Assembly: GCA_934193095.1 (NCBI GenBank)
Contig: CAKPUX010000026.1
Location: 1-27,941 of the forward strand
DNA: 27,941 bases
Origin: an uncultured Dialister sp.
GTDB lineage: Bacteria > Bacillota > Negativicutes > Veillonellales > Dialisteraceae
Direction: 5' to 3'
A program made the translations under genes and the position numbers. The notes beneath the pieces were generated by a model. That model was not told the DNA's origin and did no database searches. It saw only the letters and a program-made list of their open reading frames with translations. This document shows, piece after piece, positions 22,004-27,941 of this stretch (within the stretch, counting starts at the first letter, position 1; the number at the start of each line of letters is the position of its first letter).

Positions 22004-23057
22004 CGGCATCCGCCTCGATCACCCAGGCACGATCGGAAGGGAAGGTCACGCAGCAGCGGCCTTCCAGAATGGTGCGCCCGGGGTCAAACATGTCTACGAT
22101 CCATTCCTTGCCCAGTTCATCCCTCACGAAGTAGCGTACCTTCTCCCCAAGGAACATCTTATTGAAGATCACAGCAGGTACATTGACTCTGCCCTCCACC
22201 GGTTCTTTGGACAGCTTCGCACTTTCCGGGCGGATGGAAGCGCAGTAGGTCTTCCCCGCTTTGACTGGATTGCCCGAAGCAAACTGCACGCCGCCATAGA
22301 GGACGGTATTCTCCGCTACGCCTTTGACCTCGATCAGGTTCGTCGTTCCGATGAAGTCCGCCACGAAGGGCGTCTTGGGTTCGAAATAGATCTCCTGCGG
22401 CGTCCCCACCTGATGCACGATGCCGTCTTTCAGGACTACGATGCGGTCCGACATGGAAAGGGCTTCGGACTGATCGTGTGTGACGTAAATGGTCGAGAGT
22501 CCCATCTTCTGCTGGATATCACGCAGCTCCACGCGGACGCTTTCACGCAGCTTGGCATCCAGGTTGGACAGCGGTTCATCCAGAAGCAGGAGCTCCGGAT
22601 CCATGACGAGCGCTCGGGCGACAGCGACACGCTGCTGCTGTCCGCCGGACATCTGGTTCGGGAAGCGCTTTTCCATCCCGGAGAGCTGCATCAGCGAGAG
22701 TGCTTCTGTGACGCGCTTCTTGATCTCCTCTGCCGGTTTATGCTTGACACGAAGGCCGTAGGAAACGTTCTCAAATACATTCATGTGCGGGAAGAGCGCG
22801 TATTCCTGAAACACCATCGCCGTATTGCGGTTGTAAGGCGGTACACGCTCGATATTCTTGTCATTCAGAAGGATCTCTCCGTCATCGGGTTCATAGAAGC
22901 CTGCGATCATACGGAGAAGCGTCGTCTTCCCGCAGCCGGAAGGTCCCAAAAAGGTGATGAAGTGTCCTTTTTCAAATTCCAGATCCACATTCTTGATGAC
23001 ATGATTCTTCCCAAAATATTTATTGATTTTTTTCAGCTGTAATACCAGTTCTGCCAT
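21996..23057 (-). CDS. ABC transporter ATP-binding protein, FbpC/AfuC/PotA-like
   Basis: 353-residue ATPase. Walker A GPSGCGKTT (38-46), Q-loop FQEYALFP (83-90), signature MSGGQQQR (136-143), Walker B LLLLDEPLSNLD (156-167) and switch His H194 (YVTHDQSEAL) are all intact. The C-terminal part from about 235 is a TOBE-type regulatory domain (SIRPESAKLS, then FLGEKVRYFVRDE). It energises import by the fused permease encoded just upstream (17-base gap). The family covers transporters for iron(III), spermidine/putrescine, thiamine, 2-aminoethylphosphonate and hexose phosphates, so the name alone does not fix the substrate. Start: ATG at 23057 with AGGG upstream. Confidence 0.92.
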   Translation of the reverse strand: MAELVLQLKKINKYFGKNHVIKNVDLEFEKGHFITFLGPSGCGKTTLLRMIAGFYEPDDGEILLNDKNIERVPPYNRNTAMVFQEYALFPHMNVFENVSYGLRVKHKPAEEIKKRVTEALSLMQLSGMEKRFPNQMSGGQQQRVAVARALVMDPELLLLDEPLSNLDAKLRESVRVELRDIQQKMGLSTIYVTHDQSEALSMSDRIVVLKDGIVHQVGTPQEIYFEPKTPFVADFIGTTNLIEVKGVAENTVLYGGVQFASGNPVKAGKTYCASIRPESAKLSKEPVEGRVNVPAVIFNKMFLGEKVRYFVRDELGKEWIVDMFDPGRTILEGRCCVTFPSDRAWVIEADADA

Positions 23058-23074
23058 TATTGTCCCTGCCTTCC

Positions 23075-24736
23075 TTACAGATCAAAGATATTGATCTTAT
23101 CTCTCAAAATCAGTTTCACGACGCCAAAGGTGAGATAGATCACCAGCATGATCCCCACCGCTGTCGCGCTGGCCGTAGGAAGGAATCCCTGATTGGCCAG
23201 ACTCATGATATTGATCGAGGCCAGGTTCCATTCCGGCGATACTAGAAAGATCACCGTCGAAAGTGTATTCATGGAGCGCATGAAGGCGTACACAAAGCTG
23301 ACAGACAGCGAATTTTTCAGCATAGGAAGGACGATCTTGCGGAATGTGGTGAAGCTGTTCGCCCCCAGATTCGTCGATGCCTGCTCCAGAGAGCCTTCGA
23401 TCTGTTTCAGTCCGGCGACCGCCTGCCGATAACCCACCGGGAGCTGCCTAAGCGACATGCCAAGGATGATGATGGCAAGTGTCCCTGTCATTTCCAGGAC
23501 GCCATCATTAAAGGCCAGGATCATAGCAAGCCCGATGAAAGTACCGGGGAGGGAAACAGGAAGCATCGCCAGAAAATCCATGACGGTGCGTCCGGGAAAT
23601 TTCTTGCGGATGGTCAGGAATGCCAGCGCAATGCCAAGCACAGTCGTGATCGCAGCTGTCGCCATCGAAGCCACCCAGGAATGTGCCATGACATTCGACT
23701 GAAGCACGCCTTCCCGGAAATAATCCAGCGTAAACGTGTAGTCATATCCGAAAGCCGTCGTGAAGGCGAAAAGGATGACGACGCCGATGATCATCAGAAT
23801 GGTCAGGCAGAGCAGCATGCAGAATGCCCAGAGCAGTCCTGTCGCCACCGGCCCTGCCGTGACACGGATGAGGCCCGCCACCGGTTTCCCCGTCACGGTC
23901 ACATAGGAATTCTTTTCCAGATAATACCGCTGCACGAAGAAGACGATCAGCGTCGGGATGACAAGAAAGACAGACAGGGTCGCGCCCATGGGAAGATCCC
24001 AAGCGCCGGTGACCTGCGTGTAGGCCTCCGTCGCCAGCACATGATAATTGCCGCCGACAAGCATCGGATTGCCGAAATCTGCCAGCGAATTGATCGCAAC
24101 CAGCAGGAAGGCGCTGGCAAGGCCCGGTGTCGCAAGGCGAAGTGTCACCGTGCGGAAAAGGTACCAGCCGCGCGCCCCCAGATTTTGCGCCGCGAGCTCC
24201 AGATTCGGACTGATGCTTTTCAGTACACCGGAAATCGTAATATACGCCAGAGGGAAGAAGGCGATGGTCTGCGCGACCCAAAGCCCGAAGGGCCCATAGA
24301 GATCTACCTTCAGATGCAGGAGCTGCCAGGTGATAAAGCCGCGGCGGCCAAACAGCATGATAAAAGCCAGCCCCGTCACGACAGACGGCGCCATAGTCGG
24401 CAGGAGCGCCACCACCTGAAAGAAACGCTTGCACGGCATATTCGTGTAATTGATGCCGTAAGCAAAGAGAAAGCCAAAGACGATCGCCGTTGCGGTCGCG
24501 ATCAGAGAAGAGAAAATGGTATTTCCAAAAACCTGAATGAATTCTTTCCCCGTGATCGCTCTCATCCAGTCAGCCGCGGTCGGCACCAGAAGGATCTTGG
24601 CAAATGGATAGATGATAAATACAGCAAACAGCAGAAATACTGCCAGTATGCTGATCAGAAGGGGCGGCTCCCTGAGGAGCACCTTCAGCTCCGCCCCCAG
24701 GCCGGTATGCTCATGTCCGGCTGCTTTTTCGTTCAT
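23075..24736 (-). CDS. ABC transporter permease, two fused domains, FbpB/AfuB-like
   Basis: 553-residue inner-membrane permease made of two homologous halves with about 12 membrane helices in total. Each half has an EAA loop that docks the ATPase: LELAAQNLGARGWYLFRTV (about 179-197) and LEQASTNLGANSFTTFRKIV (about 450-469). This fused layout is typical of iron(III), thiamine, and AfuB-type sugar-phosphate transporters. Start: ATG at 24736, AAGGAG six bases upstream. That ribosome site is half of a perfect palindrome (24745-24760), and a GC hairpin lies just before it, so its translation may be held below that of the binding protein. Confidence 0.93.
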   Translation of the reverse strand: MNEKAAGHEHTGLGAELKVLLREPPLLISILAVFLLFAVFIIYPFAKILLVPTAADWMRAITGKEFIQVFGNTIFSSLIATATAIVFGFLFAYGINYTNMPCKRFFQVVALLPTMAPSVVTGLAFIMLFGRRGFITWQLLHLKVDLYGPFGLWVAQTIAFFPLAYITISGVLKSISPNLELAAQNLGARGWYLFRTVTLRLATPGLASAFLLVAINSLADFGNPMLVGGNYHVLATEAYTQVTGAWDLPMGATLSVFLVIPTLIVFFVQRYYLEKNSYVTVTGKPVAGLIRVTAGPVATGLLWAFCMLLCLTILMIIGVVILFAFTTAFGYDYTFTLDYFREGVLQSNVMAHSWVASMATAAITTVLGIALAFLTIRKKFPGRTVMDFLAMLPVSLPGTFIGLAMILAFNDGVLEMTGTLAIIILGMSLRQLPVGYRQAVAGLKQIEGSLEQASTNLGANSFTTFRKIVLPMLKNSLSVSFVYAFMRSMNTLSTVIFLVSPEWNLASINIMSLANQGFLPTASATAVGIMLVIYLTFGVVKLILRDKINIFDL

Positions 24737-24744
24737 AGGTCACT

Positions 24745-24760
24745 CCTTATTTAAATAAGG
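24745..24760 (-). promoter_or_regulatory. Palindrome covering the permease ribosome-binding site
   Basis: CCTTATTTAAATAAGG is a perfect 16-bp palindrome. On the minus strand its last bases, AAGG, form the start of the AAGGAG site of the permease gene. In mRNA, CCTTAT can pair with ATAAGG and hide that site. Confidence 0.6.
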
Positions 24761-24765
24761 AAAAC

Positions 24766-24786
24766 ACCTCCGCCGGAGGCGGAGGT
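24766..24786 (-). terminator. Intra-operon hairpin after the binding-protein gene
   Basis: ACCTCCGCC (24766-24774) pairs perfectly with GGCGGAGGT (24778-24786) around three bases. On the minus strand GTTTTCCTTATTT follows, a weak T run, so it is probably a partial terminator or 3' end protector. Confidence 0.75.
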
Positions 24787-24809
24787 ATCTTTTCCTGTTC
24801 TATGCCGTA

Positions 24810-25859
24810 TTATTCAGCGAAGAAAGTATCGCAGTTCTTCTGCTTGTCAGCGCCGGCTTTGATCAGATCAAATTCTTTGAAAAGCGGCAGCTCCTTGAGC
24901 GGCTTCATGCCCTTCGGCGGAGCCACTTCCGGATTGCAGGCCACGCCATTCGTCGTCTTCACAAGGATATCCCCGGCCTCTTTGGTCAGTACGAAATCGA
25001 TGAAGGCTTTCGCCACTTCATCATTGGCATGATTCTTGATCTTGCCGACCGGGCAGGTGGTCCAGCCCGCTGCATCATAAATGGTGCTGTGGAGCTTCTG
25101 TCCCTTCGCGCTGACCAGATTCTGATCGGAGACGAAGTTGACGCAGATCAGGTATTCGCCAGCGCCAGCCTTCTGTCCCGGGGTGAAGCCGGACGGGGTG
25201 AACTGTGCCACCTGCGGCTTCAGTGCCTTCAGGTAGTCCCAGCCTTTTTCTTCGCCCATCTTCTGGAGGACGGAGCTGATGAAGGTATTGCCCGTACCGG
25301 ATTTTCTCGGATCTGGCATGATGATCTCGCCCTTGAATGCCGGGTTCAGAAGATCTTCCAGTGTTTCCGGTGCTTTCACGCCTTTGGGTTCGAATTCTTC
25401 CTTGAAGCGTTTTTCATTGTAGCCGATCGAGAGCACTTCCAGATACGTGCCATACCAGTAACCATCTTTGTCCTGATATTCCGGCAGGATCATCTTGGCA
25501 TTCGGAGACTTGTACGCTTCCAAAAGTCCATCAGCCGCTGCCTTGGCATGTGCATCCGCCGTGCCGCCCAGCCAGATGTCTGCTTTCGGAGCATCTTTTT
25601 CAGCGGTGATACGCGCCAGCGCTTCACCGGTTGGCAGACGGATGAAGCTGACATCCGCGCCTGTCTTCTTTTTGAAAAGGTCAGCCAGTTCCTTTGCCGT
25701 ATCTTCGTGGAAAGAAACATACATGACCAGCTTCTTGCCTTTGAGGCTCTGCCCTTCCACTGCTTTGCTGCTGCTTGCCGGCTGTCCGCCGCCGCACCCA
25801 GCCGCTGCCACCACTGCCAGACCAGCCAGAACACCTGCTGCAAGAGTCTTCCATTTCAT
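24810..25859 (-). CDS. ABC transporter substrate-binding lipoprotein, FbpA/AfuA-like
   Basis: 349-residue solute-binding protein. Start: ATG at 25859 gives a clean lipoprotein signal (MKWKTLAAG... then VVAAAGC, lipid on C22); a longer frame to 25898 would spoil it. The body has the FbpA-like fold pattern: KLVMYVSFHEDTAKELADLF (43-62), ADIWLGGTADA (93-103), PDPRKSGTGNTF (182-193) and the C-terminal FIDFVLTKEAGD. The Tyr-Tyr pair that binds iron in many FbpA proteins is not seen anywhere in the chain. The Ser-Gly-Thr-Gly-Asn loop is common in relatives that bind phosphate groups. Together with araD at the operon end, a sugar phosphate or another phosphorylated compound is a real alternative to iron. 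Confidence 0.88.
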   Translation of the reverse strand: MKWKTLAAGVLAGLAVVAAAGCGGGQPASSSKAVEGQSLKGKKLVMYVSFHEDTAKELADLFKKKTGADVSFIRLPTGEALARITAEKDAPKADIWLGGTADAHAKAAADGLLEAYKSPNAKMILPEYQDKDGYWYGTYLEVLSIGYNEKRFKEEFEPKGVKAPETLEDLLNPAFKGEIIMPDPRKSGTGNTFISSVLQKMGEEKGWDYLKALKPQVAQFTPSGFTPGQKAGAGEYLICVNFVSDQNLVSAKGQKLHSTIYDAAGWTTCPVGKIKNHANDEVAKAFIDFVLTKEAGDILVKTTNGVACNPEVAPPKGMKPLKELPLFKEFDLIKAGADKQKNCDTFFAE

Positions 25860-25934
25860 GTAGAAACATCTCCTCTCTATACTCACGAAAGCCGCCATGT
25901 ATCGTTTCTGCGCTTTCGTCTTTACATATCCTTT

Positions 25935-25985
25935 ACAATCTTAGCATAAAGCATACACAAATTAAACTTTCTTGCCATATTGGCA
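25935..25985 (-). promoter_or_regulatory. Probable promoter and operator-like palindrome of the transporter operon
   Basis: On the minus strand, TGCTAAGAT (an extended -10 at about 25940-25948) lies 17 bases from a weak TTTAAT. Just upstream, 25973-25985 is TGCCA-TAT-TGGCA, a short perfect inverted repeat that could bind a regulator. Confidence 0.4.
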
Positions 25986-26167
25986 TAAACATCGCGTTCT
26001 ATAATGTTTCCATGTCATCCGGCAACAAAAAAGGGGCAGCCCGTGATGCGTGCCGTCCCTTGCCACTGAATGAAAGCTTTGCTCAAATGAGAAATGAGAA
26101 ATGGTAGTGCGGCGCATAAAAAGCGGAAGCACCGCGGAGGTTTGAAACTAGCGGTTTTCTCGTATCG
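25986..26167. other. Spacer between aroK and the transporter operon
   Basis: No gene is seen. It has a GC-rich imperfect stem (about 26033-26060) next to a six-base A run, which on the minus strand could end aroK transcription. GAGAAAT units (26089-26102) and a copy of the dispersed GTGCGGCGCATAAAAAGCGG hairpin module (26106-26140) follow. Confidence 0.5.
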
Positions 26168-26289
26168 CAAACCTAATCCCTAGCTACTAATCCCTAGCTA
26201 CTAATTCTTAGTCACTAATCAGTCGAGGCTCCTAATCCCTAGCTACCAGTCACCAGTCACCAGTCACCAGTCACTAGTCACCAGTCGCC
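26168..26289 (-). repeat. Heptamer arrays reaching into the end of aroK
   Basis: CTAATCC/CTAGCTA-type units (26168-26247) are followed by AGTCACC x3, AGTCACT, AGTCACC and AGTCGCC (26248-26289). The last two or so units encode the final codons and stop of aroK (26274-26288). Confidence 0.88.
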
Positions 26290-26768
26290 TCCTCAAGCAG
26301 TCTCTGCAGTACACTTTCCAGAGAGCCCGTATTCTCTATGATTTCGTCCGCCGCCTTGCGATAGAGGGCGATGCGCTCTTCGTAAAGCGTGTAGACCTTC
26401 GCGCTCCCTTCGGCAAGAAGCGGGCGGGTACTGACTTCCACATCGCTCACAATGTCTTCGGGGCGTCGGTCGATGAAATAGATGGTACCGCTCTTTTTCA
26501 ACCGCTCGATGTTGGCAGTGCGCTTCACGACGCCGCCGCCGGTCGCGATGACGAGGCTTTCCATCTGCGAAAGCGCTTCAATGGTGCGTTCTTCCGCGTC
26601 GCGGAAGCAGTCTTCGCTCACGGCGAAGAGCTCGGGGATGCTCTTTCCTTCTTTTTCTTCCAAATAGGTGTCGGCATCCACGAAGGAGCGGTGCAGGGCT
26701 CCGGCCAGTCGCCGCCCCAGTGTGGATTTCCCGCAGCCGGGCATGCCGATCAGGATGATATTTTTCAT
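26274..26768 (-). CDS. aroK: Shikimate kinase
   Basis: 164-residue kinase that makes shikimate-3-phosphate in the pathway to chorismate and aromatic amino acids. Walker A GMPGCGKST (8-16), shikimate-binding D33 (VDADTYLEE) and R56 (DCFRDAEE), the GGG loop at 77-79 (ATGGGVV) and lid arginine R115 (STRPLLAE) are present. Start: ATG at 26768 with AAAGGAG five bases upstream. The last codons (Ala-Thr-Gly-Asp-stop) are made of the heptamer array that continues beyond the gene, so the C-terminus has been reshaped by the repeat. It lies 228 bases downstream of aroE on the same strand, separated by repeats. Confidence 0.95.
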   Translation of the reverse strand: MKNIILIGMPGCGKSTLGRRLAGALHRSFVDADTYLEEKEGKSIPELFAVSEDCFRDAEERTIEALSQMESLVIATGGGVVKRTANIERLKKSGTIYFIDRRPEDIVSDVEVSTRPLLAEGSAKVYTLYEERIALYRKAADEIIENTGSLESVLQRLLEEATGD

Positions 26769-26855
26769 GAATACTCCTTTGGAAAAATAGGCTCGAGGTT
26801 AGTACATGGACGTACCGTCCCTTGTTTTCGATTGAAAACCTCGCGCTCTCTAGTT

Positions 26856-27001
26856 GGAGTTAGGAGTTAGGAGTTAGGAGTGAGGAGTTAGGAGTGAGGA
26901 GTGAGGAGTGGTGGTGCGGCGCATAAAATACGAAAGCGCCGCGGAGTATAAATAGAAGCGATGCCCGAAAGTGGCATTCAAGTCACCAGTCACTAGTCAC
27001 C
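26856..27001 (-). repeat. Heptamer array GGAGTTR x8 and dispersed modular repeat, copy B
   Basis: GGAGTTA/GGAGTGA/GGAGTGG, eight exact-length units (26856-26911), run into TGGTGCGGCGCATAAAATAC, AAAGCGCCGC, GCGATGCCCGAAAGTGGCAT and three AGTCACY heptamers (26981-27001). The part from 26905 matches the reverse complement of 3862-3945. The aroE stop codon lies in the last heptamer. Confidence 0.88.
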
Positions 27002-27809
27002 GCTCCCCCATCTCTTCCGCGATTTCTTCTGCGATGCGATCGGGGATCTCTCTTTCCAGCCAGATCTCTTCCGCCGCGATGGCCTGCATGACGAGCATGT
27101 ACATGCCATTGGCCTTGTCCGCATTGGAAGCGTCATGGAGGAGGCGTGTCTCCTTCGGGTTGTAGATGATGTCGATGACCTTGGAGAAATGCCGGGCGGC
27201 TTCTTCGGAGATCGGAGAAATACCGACCTTGGGATGCATACCAACAGGGGTGGCGTTCACGAGAAGTGCGCCTTCCGCGTCTTTTTCAAAAGAGGCGTAG
27301 TCCATGAGGCGGACGCGGCGCTCTTCCGCGAAGGATTTGAAATCGGAGTCCACCTTCTCCGGATGGCGGGAGATGACGCGAATCTCTTCTGCGCCTTCGT
27401 CGAAGAGGCACTGGATGATGGCGCGCGACGCGCCGCCGTGACCGAGGACGACGGCGGTCTTTCCTTTAACCTTGGCATCGATCTTTCGAAGCGTGCGCTG
27501 AAATCCGAAGTAGTCGGTGTTGTACCCCATGAGCTTCCCGTCTGCCTTGGCGATGGTATTCACTGCGCCGATGGTCTTCGCTTCCGGGGAAATGTCATCC
27601 AGAAAGGGGATGACATCGAGCTTGTAGGGGATGGTGACATTCAGCCCGTCGTAGGAAGCGAGGGCTTCGCGGAGCGCTTCCTCGAAGTGGTCTTTGGAAA
27701 TTTCGATGAGGTCATAGCGTCCGGGAATGGCGAGCTTGTGAAATAGTTTTTCATGAATTACAGGAGAAAGGCTGTGTCCGAGCACTTCTCCGAGCAGTCC
27801 GAGTTTCAT
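26997..27809 (-). CDS. aroE: Shikimate dehydrogenase
   Basis: 270-residue NADPH-dependent enzyme reducing 3-dehydroshikimate to shikimate, the step before AroK. SLSP (13-16) binds the substrate; the catalytic pair is K63 (NVTIPYKLD) and D99 (GYNTDYFGF). The NADP-binding loop is VLGHGGASRA near 121-130, with His in place of the usual Ala in GAGGA. Length is normal. Start: ATG at 27809 with AGGAG five bases upstream. The stop codon TGA falls in an AGTCACC heptamer of the flanking array. Confidence 0.95.
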   Translation of the reverse strand: MKLGLLGEVLGHSLSPVIHEKLFHKLAIPGRYDLIEISKDHFEEALREALASYDGLNVTIPYKLDVIPFLDDISPEAKTIGAVNTIAKADGKLMGYNTDYFGFQRTLRKIDAKVKGKTAVVLGHGGASRAIIQCLFDEGAEEIRVISRHPEKVDSDFKSFAEERRVRLMDYASFEKDAEGALLVNATPVGMHPKVGISPISEEAARHFSKVIDIIYNPKETRLLHDASNADKANGMYMLVMQAIAAEEIWLEREIPDRIAEEIAEEMGER

Positions 27810-27831
27810 AAAAGGCTCCTTTGGGTTCTCA

Positions 27832-27867
27832 GGTGCAACGGGTTCAACGGGTTCAAAGGGTTCAACA
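27832..27867 (+). repeat. Nonamer array, GGTTCAACG x4
   Basis: GGTGCAACG, GGTTCAACG, GGTTCAAAG and GGTTCAACA in exact register, just upstream of aroE, followed by the hairpin GGCGGCggcttcGCCGCC region at 27873-27890. Related arrays are at 2252-2278, 21027-21064 and 21151-21188. Confidence 0.88.
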
Positions 27868-27921
27868 GGGAAGGCGGCGGCTTCGCCGCCATTTGAGATG
27901 ATGGTACTCTCGTATCGCCAG

Positions 27922-27941
27922 CCTTCCCCTCGAGGGGAAGG
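27922..27941 (+). repeat. Dispersed palindrome CCTTCCCCTCGAGGGGAAGG, cut by window end
   Basis: A perfect 20-bp palindrome, the start of the repeat also seen at 5195-5262 and, split by the MITE-like element, at 2372-2434/2673-2685. It gives the unoccupied form of the insertion site. Confidence 0.75.

Noticed and set aside
21311..25859. Naming the transporter as an iron(III) importer (fbpABC)
   Set aside because: The binding protein lacks the iron-binding Tyr pair and the operon ends with araD, so the substrate is left open and gene symbols were not assigned.
26012..26107. Short plus-strand frame MSSGNKKGAARDACRPLPLN...
   Set aside because: No ribosome site, runs through repeat sequence, and the TTGGCA/TATAAT pair upstream is spaced by only 14 bases.

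Overview
The window reads as chromosome of a Gram-negative-enveloped Firmicute (class Negativicutes; a Dialister-like genome is my guess, not shown by the sequence). Firmicute signatures (RNase J, the DHH-type c-di-AMP phosphodiesterase GdpP fused by overlap to rplI, a YybS/DUF2232 membrane protein, strong AGGAGG-type ribosome sites, TTG starts) sit beside outer-membrane genes (heptose kinase, GT9 heptosyltransferases, GT8/GT4/GT2 glycosyltransferases, a lipid A-type phosphoethanolamine transferase). Almost every gene is on the minus strand; RNase J is the exception.

Layout, left to right: the start of an unidentified minus-strand gene cut by the window edge; dnaB enclosed by two inverted copies of a ~215-240 bp MITE-like element; a pseudopilin and a short prepilin peptidase; a DUF2232 membrane protein; rnj on the plus strand; then an envelope block (phosphoethanolamine transferase, a gene remnant, GT2, GT9, GT8, GT4, WaaC-like GT9) whose centre is clearly more AT-rich than its surroundings; an Rpn-type PD-(D/E)XK nuclease; heptose kinase; rplI and gdpP; a four-gene operon of an FbpABC/AfuABC-like transporter ending in an overlapping araD; and finally aroK and aroE.

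How the genes work together: hldA makes an activated-heptose precursor, WaaC-like and other glycosyltransferases build the LPS core, and the EptA-like protein can decorate lipid A or core. gdpP-rplI and dnaB-yybS are pieces of a locus that is usually contiguous in Firmicutes but is split here. The transporter/araD operon suggests uptake of a phosphorylated sugar rather than, or as well as, iron.

The most unusual content is intergenic: heptanucleotide tandem arrays (GTGACTR, GGGATTA, GGAGTTR, TTCCTAA), nonamer arrays (GGTTCAACG-like), dispersed modular hairpin repeats, MITE-like elements with 20-bp terminal inverted repeats, and two copies of a ~50-bp palindrome. Two genes (aroK, aroE) end inside heptamer arrays, and each heptamer family contains a stop triplet in at least one orientation, so an array of three units closes all three frames in that direction. 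Several promoters share an extended -10 of the form TGATANAAT. All statements rest on reading the sequence; no database search was possible.
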